Positions 25,405 through 33,711 of a stretch of DNA of 64,000 nucleotides are shown piece after piece. Every line of letters starts with the position of its first letter. The stretch's first letter is position 1. The DNA lies in contig NZ_CP019343.1 of NCBI RefSeq assembly GCF_002117105.1, positions 3,782,001 to 3,846,000 of the forward strand. Reading direction: 5' to 3'. This DNA comes from Oceanicoccus sagamiensis. Lineage in GTDB: Bacteria; Pseudomonadota; Gammaproteobacteria; Pseudomonadales; Dasaniaceae. The notes below the pieces were generated by a model. The model was not told the DNA's origin. It searched no databases and saw nothing but the letters and a program-made list of their open reading frames with translations. Both the position numbers and the translations under genes were made by a program.

Positions 25405-25432
25405 AAAAGGGTTGATACTTATCAACCCTTTT
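25405..25432 (+). terminator. Terminator between tandem oxygenase genes
   Basis: Arms AAAAGGGTTGAT and ATCAACCCTTTT around ACTT, 18 bp after the stop codon. The T tract is short. The symmetrical A/T ends would also work on the other strand. Confidence 0.75.
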
Positions 25433-25526
25433 CGTCTTGGAAAGACTAAGACTTTAGGCTCATGCCTGCTAGAACGATCAAGGTAATAATCATAACTATA
25501 ATCGCCATCTATCGAGGATAACCAGC

Positions 25527-26978
25527 ATGGAACCATGGCCAGATAATGCCTTTCTACAGGGCTACTACGAACCTCTAACCGCGGAGTGCACTGCCCCCGA
25601 CCTGATTATTGAGGGGGAGATCCCTAAAGATTTAAACGGCACCTTTTATCGTAACGGCCCCAATCCCCAGTTCCCCCCCCAAAATGAATACCATTTTTTT
25701 ACCGGTGACGGGATGGTGCATGCGTTTGAATTTAACAATGGTAAAGTCAGCCATAAAAATCGCTGGGCCAGAACTGAGCGTTTTAAAATTGAACGTAAAT
25801 TAGGCGGCTCTTATTTTAGTGGAATGAACCCGCTGGAAACGGATCCCAAGTTATTAAATTTTGTGCTAACGGATAAAGAAGGGGTCGCCAATACTTCGAT
25901 TATTTATCACGGTGGCCGTTTGTTATTACTGGAAGAAGGGCATCTGCCTTTTGAAATGGACCCTGATACCTTAGAGTCAGAAGGTGCCTGGAATTATTAC
26001 GGAAAGTTGAATACGGTGATGACAGCACATCCGAAAGTTGACCCGGTGACCGGTGAGTTAGTGGCTTTTTGTTATATGGCTACCGGCCCGTTTTCTGAAG
26101 ACCTTGGCTATTACAAAATCGATAAAGACGGGCATTTAACGGAATATCACACATTCCAAACACCTTACTCGGCGATGGTGCATGATTTTGTGGTGACAGA
26201 AAATTTTGTCATTTTCCCCATCCTGCCCATTGCCGGTAGCATGGATCGGGCTATGGTCGGTGGTCCTCCGTTTGCCTGGGAGCCGGAAAAGGGTGCAAAA
26301 ATTGGTGTAATGCCCCGCAACGGCACGCCGGAAGAAATGCAGTGGATTGAATGCGACCCTTGTTATGTTTTTCACTTTGCCAATGGTTATGAAAAAGACG
26401 GCAAAATTATTATTGATGCCTGTCATTTTGATTCACCACCACTATTTCCGATGGCCGATGGCACGCCCACGGAAGCCAATATCCATCCGCGGATGAATCG
26501 TTGGGAAATTACTATGGATGGGAATACACCAACGGCCATTACGCAAAACTATACGGCCCCTGAAAGTGTTAGCGGTGAGTTTCCGGTGATTGATCCGCGT
26601 TATGCCATGCGTGAATACGAGCATACCTGGTTTACCTCCACCGACAGAACCAAGCCCGCTAAAATCCCCGACAGCGATTATGTGTATAACGCGATTGTGC
26701 ATTTCAATGTGAAGACGAACGAAGTGGATAGCTATGCTTTTGAGCATGGCTATGTGTCAGAACCGATGTTTGTGCCTGTGGAGGGTGGTGCCGAGGGTGA
26801 AGGCTATGTGATCAGTTGCGTCTATGATGACAGTACCAATATGAGTGATCTCTGCGTCTTTGATGCGCAGAATATCAAGGCTGGCCCTATCGGCAAGGCG
26901 AAGGTGTCGCACCGTGTGCCAGTGTGTTTTCACGGTACCTGGAAGCCTGCTGAAACCTATACCCCTGCGGGTGTTTAA
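25527..26978 (+). CDS. Carotenoid oxygenase, tandem paralogue
   Basis: A 483-residue RPE65-family oxygenase closely related to the preceding gene. All four histidine contexts are conserved (TAHPKVDPVTGE, MVHDFVVTENF, VFHFANGYEKDG, FHGTWKPAE), as are YRNGPNPQF and GDGMVHAFE. SD GAGGA lies 8 nt before the ATG. It shares most motifs with the 23956 gene but differs over long stretches, so the duplication is old and the two may have different substrates. Its stop codon overlaps that of the convergent SDR by 4 bp. Confidence 0.95.
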   Translation: MEPWPDNAFLQGYYEPLTAECTAPDLIIEGEIPKDLNGTFYRNGPNPQFPPQNEYHFFTGDGMVHAFEFNNGKVSHKNRWARTERFKIERKLGGSYFSGMNPLETDPKLLNFVLTDKEGVANTSIIYHGGRLLLLEEGHLPFEMDPDTLESEGAWNYYGKLNTVMTAHPKVDPVTGELVAFCYMATGPFSEDLGYYKIDKDGHLTEYHTFQTPYSAMVHDFVVTENFVIFPILPIAGSMDRAMVGGPPFAWEPEKGAKIGVMPRNGTPEEMQWIECDPCYVFHFANGYEKDGKIIIDACHFDSPPLFPMADGTPTEANIHPRMNRWEITMDGNTPTAITQNYTAPESVSGEFPVIDPRYAMREYEHTWFTSTDRTKPAKIPDSDYVYNAIVHFNVKTNEVDSYAFEHGYVSEPMFVPVEGGAEGEGYVISCVYDDSTNMSDLCVFDAQNIKAGPIGKAKVSHRVPVCFHGTWKPAETYTPAGV

Positions 26979-27781
26979 TCGTTTTGCTCAAGCTTTGGCA
27001 CACCCCAGGGCTTGTTTAAACGGTCTCGTAGCCACTGCGGCAGATTGATCGCTAAGCGCGTAATAATCACCATTTGCCAGGGAAAGGTAATCCGGCTTTT
27101 ATTGCGCGCCAGCCCTTTGGCTATAATATCGGCAGCCTTATCGACTTCCATTAAAAACGGCATGGCTGAGGTATTGCTGCTAACGAGTTTGCTGGCAACA
27201 TACCCTGGGCAAATCACTGTCACACCAATCCCCATTGCCCTAAAGGCGCCTCTTAACGCTTCGCCATAGTGTTTAACCGTGGCTTTCGAAGAAGAATAGG
27301 CGGGTGATCTGGCCATACCGACATAACCCATAATAGAGCTCATCACGGCAATCTGGCCATCACTCACCGGATAGGGACGGCGTTTAGACATGACTTCTAA
27401 AGCCGGGTGTACCGTATTAAAAACGCCGGTGACATTGATCTCATAGGACTTTATTGCCGCCTCGTGTAAGCCCTCAACGTCACTGGAGCCCAGTGCAACA
27501 CCTGCATTGGCAATCACCAGATTAAGCGGGCTCTGTTGGTCACAGGCGATAATCCACTGCTTAATACCCTCTGCATCCGTAACATCACCGACCCAGTTTA
27601 TTGTTGTTGCTCCTTTTGCTTCACAGGCACTGGCCACTTCATCCAAGCGCTCTTTGTCGCGGCCGCTTAGGCAAAGTGTTATTCCCGCTGCGGCATAATG
27701 CAGAGCCAGTGCTCTGCCGATGCCGCTGGATGCGCCAGTGATTAAAATGCACTGTGGGTTGGCGAAGGGTGTGGAAAACAT
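26975..27781 (-). CDS. Short-chain dehydrogenase/reductase
   Basis: A 268-residue SDR with TGASSGIG (near residue 15), the NAG motif in VIANAGVALG, Ser in VMSSIMGY and the catalytic pair in YSSSK. Near the C-terminus, MVIITRLAINLPQWL is hydrophobic and could be membrane-associated. Such SDRs reduce or oxidise retinoid-like aldehydes, steroids and lipids. Lying next to carotenoid oxygenases, it could act on an apocarotenal product, but this is inference. It converges on the oxygenase gene, with overlapping stop codons. Confidence 0.9.
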   Translation of the reverse strand: MFSTPFANPQCILITGASSGIGRALALHYAAAGITLCLSGRDKERLDEVASACEAKGATTINWVGDVTDAEGIKQWIIACDQQSPLNLVIANAGVALGSSDVEGLHEAAIKSYEINVTGVFNTVHPALEVMSKRRPYPVSDGQIAVMSSIMGYVGMARSPAYSSSKATVKHYGEALRGAFRAMGIGVTVICPGYVASKLVSSNTSAMPFLMEVDKAADIIAKGLARNKSRITFPWQMVIITRLAINLPQWLRDRLNKPWGVPKLEQND

Positions 27782-27938
27782 AGCGGTTCCTTGGTTATTT
27801 TTATTATTGTTGCATTAAACCACCGGTATGGCATTAGTCTTTAGGCTTAAAAATCCAGCGCTAAGTCTTTTAGCTGTTCGCGATCAGCAGAGAATTTGCT
27901 ATCTTAGGTTAACTGCTTAATTAGAGTCATAAAAACCT

Positions 27939-29297
27939 ATGTCCAACGATGCTCGCTCAGACAGTATTAGTTATCAACAGCTACTGGATCAGGAAAAAAA
28001 TCCGGTGCCTGAAGCTTTGCGTGTAAGCACAGAGACTTATCTGGGTTCTGAGCCCTTATCGACTGACCGCTATCTTTCTCGTGATTATTATGAGCTGGAA
28101 AAAACTCAACTGTGGCCCAAGGTCTGGCAGTCGGTGTGCCGGGAAACCGAAATTGCCGATGCAGGAGATTTTTATACCCTGGATATAGCATCCTACTCGG
28201 TGGTAGTTGTGCGTACTGAGGATGGCGAAATTAAGGCTTATCTCAATAGTTGTTTGCATCGCGGTCGCCAACTGAAGTCCGGTAGCGGTAATAGCCGTGA
28301 CCTGAAATGCCCTTTTCATGGTTTTCGATGGGACCTTGACGGCGATTTTATTGGAGCACCTTGTGCCTGGGATTTTCCTCATATTGATGATAAACACTTT
28401 TCTCTGGCGCCGGTAAAAGTAGATACCTGGGGTGGCTGGGTATTTATTAATAGGGATAATGATGCGGTTTCCCTAAAAGATTATATGGGTGTTATGGGTG
28501 AGCACTTTCAGCGCTGGCAGCCTGAAAAGACCTATAAGGCTATGCATCTTAAGAAAGTTTTGCGCTGCAATTGGAAGTTAGCCCATGAGGCGTTTATCGA
28601 ATCCTTTCATACGGTTGCTACACATCCACAATTATTGCCCTATACCGCGGACGCCAACTCGCAATACGACTGCTTTAATGATCATGTCAGCAGAACCATA
28701 ACGCCCATGGGAGTTGTTAGCCCTAATCTACTCAATACGACAGAACAGCAGTCTGTTAATCAGTGGCTAACCATTTACGGCGTTGCTACAGAGGATAATT
28801 TACCAACCATTCCTGAGGGCATGAAAGCGCGAGAATATCTAGGACAATTAAATATCGAGCGCTTTAGTGAAATGTATCAACAAGACTTATCGGCCTTTGT
28901 CACTCACAGTGAAGTGTTAGATGCAATTCTCTATTCCGTGTTTCCAAACTTTGCCCCATGGGCAGGGTATAGACCCAATGTCACTTACCGCTTCTTACCT
29001 TACGAAGATAGCCATGAACTTTGTACCATGGAAATCATGTTGCTGATGCGTTTTCCAAACGGGGAGCAGCGCCCCAAAGATGTGGCGATTACCTTTGTTG
29101 GGCCAGATCAGACCTTTGCCGAAACCGAGGGTATCGACGCTGGCCTGGCTAAAGTGTTTGATCAGGACTTTAGTAATTTACCCATGGTGCAAAAGGGTTT
29201 GAAATCTCTGGCCGGGGGAGAAATTCAGTTGGCTAATTATCAGGAAGTACGTATTCGGCATTTTCACCAAACCCTGGATAAATATATTAACGCTTAA
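27939..29297 (+). CDS. Rieske [2Fe-2S] ring-hydroxylating oxygenase, alpha subunit
   Basis: A 452-residue alpha subunit. The Rieske ligands are C105-x-H107 (CLHRG) and C124-x2-H127 (CPFHGF). The catalytic-domain segment CNWKLAHEAFIESFH...THP gives iron ligands H224 and H229, and the distal Asp is in KVFDQDFSNLP. It is 30 bp upstream of an enoyl-CoA hydratase gene, a pairing that repeats the Rieske/hydratase pairing at 1483-3503. No beta subunit or electron-transfer genes are nearby. The ribosome binding site is weak. A KOPS octamer lies within the gene. Confidence 0.93.
   Translation: MSNDARSDSISYQQLLDQEKNPVPEALRVSTETYLGSEPLSTDRYLSRDYYELEKTQLWPKVWQSVCRETEIADAGDFYTLDIASYSVVVVRTEDGEIKAYLNSCLHRGRQLKSGSGNSRDLKCPFHGFRWDLDGDFIGAPCAWDFPHIDDKHFSLAPVKVDTWGGWVFINRDNDAVSLKDYMGVMGEHFQRWQPEKTYKAMHLKKVLRCNWKLAHEAFIESFHTVATHPQLLPYTADANSQYDCFNDHVSRTITPMGVVSPNLLNTTEQQSVNQWLTIYGVATEDNLPTIPEGMKAREYLGQLNIERFSEMYQQDLSAFVTHSEVLDAILYSVFPNFAPWAGYRPNVTYRFLPYEDSHELCTMEIMLLMRFPNGEQRPKDVAITFVGPDQTFAETEGIDAGLAKVFDQDFSNLPMVQKGLKSLAGGEIQLANYQEVRIRHFHQTLDKYINA
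28960..28967 (+). other. KOPS-like FtsK orienting octamer
   Basis: GGGCAGGG, matching GGGNAGGG and pointing toward dif at 59621. Confidence 0.5.
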
Positions 29298-29326
29298 CGG
29301 CTTTCAAAAAATCTAACGAGATTGCT

Positions 29327-30115
29327 ATGTCATCACCCATATTGCTCACTATCGACAAAAAAGTTGCCACCATTACTCTTAATCGCCCAGAGGTTTTAAA
29401 TGCGATCAATGAAGAGATGCTACCACCCTGGGTGGATGCTCTCGAGCAGTGCCGTACCAGTGATGATGTCGATGTGATTGTTATTACGGGTGCAGGAGAG
29501 GCGTTTTGCCGTGGTGGTGATACCAGCAAGTTAGGCGAACATACCACACCAGGACCGGTGGCTATTAAAGAGCAGTTTTGGGATCGCTTGCACCGCATTC
29601 CCCGTAAGCTGGCAGAAATTGATAAGCCGGTGATTGCGGCAGTTAACGGTCTGGCTTCTGGAGCCGGGGTTGATGTGAGCCTGCAATGTGATATGCGCTT
29701 TGCGGCGCAGAGTGCTAATTTTAGAGTCAGCTATACCGCCTTTGGTTTGATCCCCGGTAATGGCGGCACCTATTTTTTACCGCGTATTGTCGGCGAGGCT
29801 AAAGCGATGGAACTATTTATGTCAGCCGAGCCCATTAGCGCCAGTGAAGCGCTGGCTATTAATATGGTCAATCAGGTTTTCCCTGACGATGAAATAATGC
29901 CAAGAACTATAGAGTTTGCCCGTAAGATTACTGAACGTGCCCCGTTGGCTGTGCGCTTGGTAAAACGTTCCGTAAAACAAAGTCTGGCAATGGACTTAAA
30001 TACCCATCTCGATATGATCTCTTCACATATGTTAATTACCCGCCCCAGTGAAGATCATGCTGAGGCGATTAAGGCCTATGAAGAGGGAAGAGAACCCGTC
30101 TTTAAGGGAAAATAA
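29327..30115 (+). CDS. Enoyl-CoA hydratase/isomerase family protein
   Basis: A 262-residue crotonase-family protein: ITLNRPEVLNAIN near the N-terminus, the oxyanion-hole block GAGEAFCRGGDTSKLGEH, then NGLASGAGVDVSLQCDMRFA and FGLIPGNGGTYFLPRIVG. The catalytic acid usual in hydratases after the second loop (GxxPGxGGT, often preceded by Glu) is partly replaced, so isomerase or hydrolase activity is possible. It is translated 30 bp downstream of the Rieske gene and probably shares its transcript. Confidence 0.9.
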   Translation: MSSPILLTIDKKVATITLNRPEVLNAINEEMLPPWVDALEQCRTSDDVDVIVITGAGEAFCRGGDTSKLGEHTTPGPVAIKEQFWDRLHRIPRKLAEIDKPVIAAVNGLASGAGVDVSLQCDMRFAAQSANFRVSYTAFGLIPGNGGTYFLPRIVGEAKAMELFMSAEPISASEALAINMVNQVFPDDEIMPRTIEFARKITERAPLAVRLVKRSVKQSLAMDLNTHLDMISSHMLITRPSEDHAEAIKAYEEGREPVFKGK

Positions 30116-30119
30116 GCGG

Positions 30120-30527
30120 CTATTGGCTTTGCGTGCCTCTAACGACTAATTCATGGCGGGTTATTTTCCATGCCCCGCCGAATTTTTTCATTTCGGTTTT
30201 ATACGTAGCCCAAAGAATAAAGTGTTGTGCTTCCTGGTCCAGCAAACTATGAAATGCCTGTACATCATTGCGGGTTTGCGCCGTATCACCTTCAATCGTT
30301 GCCAGTTGCGGGCCTAGCATATGCTGGGTTTCACCATAGCCTTTTAAAGCAGTCCACACATAGTCCAGCCAGGCTTCTTTGCTGTTAAAGCTTTTCTCAC
30401 CAAAGCCAACGACTTCAAGTTGCTCGGCAAAGCAGGAGGCATAAAGATCATAGTCCCGCTCATCAACCCCGGCGGCATAGCGTAACATCAGGTCTTGCAG
30501 GGCAGTGCGATCATGTTCACTGGACAT
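30120..30527 (-). CDS. SnoaL/NTF2-like protein
   Basis: From the chosen ATG at 30527 (an AGAGAA element upstream; an in-frame start 15 codons earlier lacks one) the protein is about 135 residues with the cone-shaped NTF2/SnoaL_4 fold signature: LQDLMLRYAAGVDERDYDLYASCFAEQ, the typical first two helices and strand, and WKITRHELVVRG as the last strand. The fold includes small-subunit ring-hydroxylating dioxygenase beta-like proteins, ketosteroid isomerases and polyketide cyclases. Its position between two Rieske genes makes a beta-subunit-like or hydratase role conceivable, but it lacks features that decide this. Confidence 0.8.
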   Translation of the reverse strand: MSSEHDRTALQDLMLRYAAGVDERDYDLYASCFAEQLEVVGFGEKSFNSKEAWLDYVWTALKGYGETQHMLGPQLATIEGDTAQTRNDVQAFHSLLDQEAQHFILWATYKTEMKKFGGAWKITRHELVVRGTQSQ

Positions 30528-30666
30528 AGTGATTCTCTTGGTTAAATTATCGAAACACAGTGTAACAAACATTTTTCACAAGTTTTTAAGCCTTTTGGCG
30601 TAGTGACTAAAACTGCTACCCGTATTACCATTTTTGTTATTAGAGAAGTAATCACCAGAGGTCCCG

Positions 30667-32016
30667 ATGGATTCCAGTAAATTTACACAAGACTTGCCCG
30701 ATTGGCCGAAACAAACTGTTCGCGGCCATACGATTGAGGGTTATCGTTATACCTCCAAAGCCTTTGCGGATCAGGAATTTGATCATATGTGGACCAAGGT
30801 ATGGCTGCTATTGGGGCGTGAAGATGAAATGCCTAAGCCCGGTGATTATCAGCAAGAAGAGGTGGGGCCTGAATCGATTATTATGGTGCGCCAGGACGAT
30901 GGTAGCATTAAAGCTTTTTATAATGTCTGCCATCATCGTGGGCAGCGATTAGTTAGCGCCCCGAAAGGTAAGGTACGCCGATTTGTCTGCCCTTATCATA
31001 GTTGGGCATGGACCAGAGAGGGTGTGTTGGACTTTGTGCAGGATGCCGATGATTTTCCACAGGGTAACCCTTGTGGCAAGTTAACGCTGACTGAAGTTAA
31101 GTGTGAATCCTTTGCGGGGTTTATCTGGGTCAATATGGACCCGGAGAGTATATCGCTTAAAGACTATCTAGGGCCGGTTTGGGATGACTGGAAAGGTTAT
31201 AACATTCAAAACTGGAAACGCTATTTAGCCAAATCAACCGTGGCGCCGGTTAACTGGAAGGTGATTATGGATAATTTTAATGAGTCCTATCATGTCAACA
31301 CCGTCCATAAACCCAAGGGAGCTAATGTAGAAAAGCTACGGATTCACTCTGGTGTTGATACCAGTTATAAAACCACCCGTTTTGATATGTCGGATTATGG
31401 TCATAACAGAATGATTATGCTGGGTGGCTATGCGGGGCCTGCCATTAATAAAGAAGGTACGGTAGGTGAGCCGCTGGCCACTATTTTAAGAGAGTGGGAG
31501 GTTGACCCTGCTGATTATACCGGGCGCGGTGAGGATACCCGTGAAGGTTTGCAAGCCGCTCGGCGTAAACTCGGTACGGAGCGCGGTTATGATTATTTTG
31601 ATAATTTAAATAATAGTCAGTTAACCGATGCCTATCACTATACGTTATTCCCCAATTTTGCGGTGTCACTGTGGGTCGACGGCTTTCATTTTTTAAGAGC
31701 AAGGCCACACCCAACTGACCCGGAACAATGTATTTTTGATAACTGGTGGTATTCACCGCAACCCGAAGAAGCACCGGATCAGGTAAGAACCACCGCTGGA
31801 TTGGTAGACAGGGAGGCAGAGGTTGAGCATGAGCTGTTTAATATGGGCGAGCAGAGCATGGGGCTTACCATTGATCAGGACTTAAGTATTTTTCCTGCGC
31901 AGCAAAAAGGAATGCGATCCAGGGCTTATAAAGGGGCTTATTTAGCAGGGCAGGAGAGCCGTGTTAGTCGTTTGCATGAGTTGATTGATGATTATATAGC
32001 TGGGGCTAACAAGTAG
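30667..32016 (+). CDS. Rieske [2Fe-2S] ring-hydroxylating oxygenase, alpha subunit
   Basis: A 449-residue alpha subunit with Rieske ligands C88-x-H90 (CHHRG) and C108-x2-H111 (CPYHSW). The catalytic ligands are H209 and H214 in the segment NFNESYHVNTVH, and the C-terminal Asp is in DQDLSIFPAQQKG. SD AGAGG lies 5 nt upstream. The stop codon TAG is supplied by the left end of palindromic repeat copy B, so the repeat inserted at or truncated the original 3' end. The protein still ends at a plausible family length. It is the third alpha subunit in the window and is not closely similar to the other two outside the motifs. Confidence 0.93.
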   Translation: MDSSKFTQDLPDWPKQTVRGHTIEGYRYTSKAFADQEFDHMWTKVWLLLGREDEMPKPGDYQQEEVGPESIIMVRQDDGSIKAFYNVCHHRGQRLVSAPKGKVRRFVCPYHSWAWTREGVLDFVQDADDFPQGNPCGKLTLTEVKCESFAGFIWVNMDPESISLKDYLGPVWDDWKGYNIQNWKRYLAKSTVAPVNWKVIMDNFNESYHVNTVHKPKGANVEKLRIHSGVDTSYKTTRFDMSDYGHNRMIMLGGYAGPAINKEGTVGEPLATILREWEVDPADYTGRGEDTREGLQAARRKLGTERGYDYFDNLNNSQLTDAYHYTLFPNFAVSLWVDGFHFLRARPHPTDPEQCIFDNWWYSPQPEEAPDQVRTTAGLVDREAEVEHELFNMGEQSMGLTIDQDLSIFPAQQKGMRSRAYKGAYLAGQESRVSRLHELIDDYIAGANK

Positions 32017-32083
32017 GGTGGATTACAATCCAGCAGGTCCGGTCATGAGCTAGTCTATGCCGGTGGATTATAATCCACCCTAC
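32013..32083. repeat. Palindromic REP/MITE-like element, copy B
   Basis: Outer arms GTAGGGTGGATTACAATCC and GGATTATAATCCACCCTAC flank a middle of about 33 bp. The inner left palindrome is incomplete compared with copy A. The stop codon of the Rieske gene (32014-32016) falls in the left arm. Confidence 0.8.
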
Positions 32084-32110
32084 AGGTGTGGGACGGGAGC
32101 TATTATTGAG

Positions 32111-32830
32111 TTAGAAAATTTCTTCGAAGAAATTCAGCATCGCCTGCCAGGACCGTCGGTCAGCTTTTGCATCATAGAGAATACCGCGTTCCGCTTCATC
32201 GGCGTCTGGTCGAGTAAAAGCGTGAACCGTATGGCCATAAGCAACAAACTGCCAGTCCGCTTTTTTGTCCGTCATCTCCTGTGTAAAGGCCGTCACTGTT
32301 TCCGCGGGTACCAGGGGGTCGTCATGGCCGTGAATGGCTAATACCTTGGCAGAGATTGTAGCCGGTGTATCAATACCATTGGGTAAAAGCGCACCATGGA
32401 AGGATACCACGCCTTGCACATCATCATGACCGCCACGGGCGATATCCAGCGCACAAAGGCCACCAAAGCAGTACCCCATCGCGGCGATTTTGTCAGCGTC
32501 GCCACCGGCAATCGTTTTGGCGGCATCCACGGCGGCTCGCAGCCGTTTTAACATAACGTGACGGTCCGTCATAAAAGGCTCAACTGTAGGGCCAAGGTCT
32601 GCCATATCCGTTAGGGTTTTACCTTCACCGTATACATCAATGGCAAAGGCGATATAGCCGGACTCAGCCAGTTTGGCTGCTTTATCTTTCGCTTCCTGTG
32701 CCAGCCCATCCCAGGCATGAATAACCAGAACGATGGGGAGTGAGCCGTTCGGCTTATCAGGGCTGTAGTAAATGCCTTTACATTCAGTATCGCCATCAAA
32801 ATAATTAAGGGTAGTTGCTGTAGTGCTCAT
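32111..32830 (-). CDS. Dienelactone hydrolase family protein
   Basis: About 239 residues from the ATG at 32830. A GTG start 4 codons upstream has no ribosome binding site, whereas GGAT precedes the ATG. It is an alpha/beta hydrolase of the dienelactone hydrolase family with catalytic Cys in GYCFGG, Asp in HGHDDPLVP and His in GHTVHAFTRP. The family opens lactones such as those from chlorocatechol ring cleavage, or hydrolyses related esters. It is convergent with the Rieske gene and 20 bp downstream of an SDR on the same strand. Confidence 0.9.
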   Translation of the reverse strand: MSTTATTLNYFDGDTECKGIYYSPDKPNGSLPIVLVIHAWDGLAQEAKDKAAKLAESGYIAFAIDVYGEGKTLTDMADLGPTVEPFMTDRHVMLKRLRAAVDAAKTIAGGDADKIAAMGYCFGGLCALDIARGGHDDVQGVVSFHGALLPNGIDTPATISAKVLAIHGHDDPLVPAETVTAFTQEMTDKKADWQFVAYGHTVHAFTRPDADEAERGILYDAKADRRSWQAMLNFFEEIF

Positions 32831-32850
32831 GATTAAATCCACATTAAATG

Positions 32851-33639
32851 TTAAAAGGTTGAGTTGGTAACACCGCCATCAATCACTAAATTCTGGCCAA
32901 TAATATAGTTGGCTTGTTGGCTGCACAACATGGCGCAGATGGCACCAAAGTCGTCAATGTCGCCAAAGGTATTGGTGGGGATGCCCCATTCATCAATCCA
33001 GTCCTGTACCACCTGGTCATAGCTAATACCTTGCTCTTCACCCATTTTGCTAAAACGTTCATGGGCGGTAGCAGTATGGTGCATGCCAGGCAGTAAATTA
33101 TTCACGCAGACATTATATTTTGCTACAGCTTTGGAAATCGCTACGCTGTAATTGGATAAGGCTGCTCTGGGCGGTCCCGACAATGCGCGTAATTCAGCGG
33201 GAAATTTAGAGGCGGCGGTAGAGATATTGACGACACGACCAAAACCACGTTCACACATACCGTCAATGGTGGCCCGCATAAATTCCACTGGGCTAATCAG
33301 ACCGACGGCTAAATGCTCCTGCCATTCCGCCACAGTGACTTTGCGAAAGTCGGGTGAAAATGGCGCGGGGGAGCAAGTGCCCACCAGAATGTCCGGGTCC
33401 GGGATAATGGATAAGATGGCGTCCCTGCCAGCATCGCTGGCATGGTCCGCGACAATTGGGATAACCGTCGCGCCGGTCTCTGCACGAATTTCTTCAGCGG
33501 TGGCCAATAATCGCTCTTCACCGCGGGCGCTAATATAGAGTTCAACACCTTCGCGGGCCAAGGCTTTAGCGCTGCCTTTACCCAGTCCCGCGCTGCCGCC
33601 ATTGACCAGGGCTTTTTTACCTGCAATTCCCAAGTCCAT
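32851..33639 (-). CDS. SDR-family oxidoreductase with atypical active site
   Basis: About 263 residues from the ATG at 33639, chosen because SD GGAG lies 6 nt upstream and the protein begins MDLGIAGKKALV as relatives do. The dinucleotide motif is NGGSAGLGKG, and Ser is present in VNISTAAS. The expected Tyr-x3-Lys is not visible: the segment reads SNYSVAISKAVAKYN, so a Tyr and Lys exist but with five residues between. The family then may use a different catalytic base. NNLLPGMHHT follows, as in a recognisable FabG-like subgroup. It is cotranscribed with the dienelactone hydrolase gene. Confidence 0.87.
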   Translation of the reverse strand: MDLGIAGKKALVNGGSAGLGKGSAKALAREGVELYISARGEERLLATAEEIRAETGATVIPIVADHASDAGRDAILSIIPDPDILVGTCSPAPFSPDFRKVTVAEWQEHLAVGLISPVEFMRATIDGMCERGFGRVVNISTAASKFPAELRALSGPPRAALSNYSVAISKAVAKYNVCVNNLLPGMHHTATAHERFSKMGEEQGISYDQVVQDWIDEWGIPTNTFGDIDDFGAICAMLCSQQANYIIGQNLVIDGGVTNSTF

Positions 33640-33711
33640 ACACATCTCCGCTATTGGTTTGATAGCGCCAAGCATAAAGTAAATGATGGATTAATTATGC
33701 CGACTAAAGTC

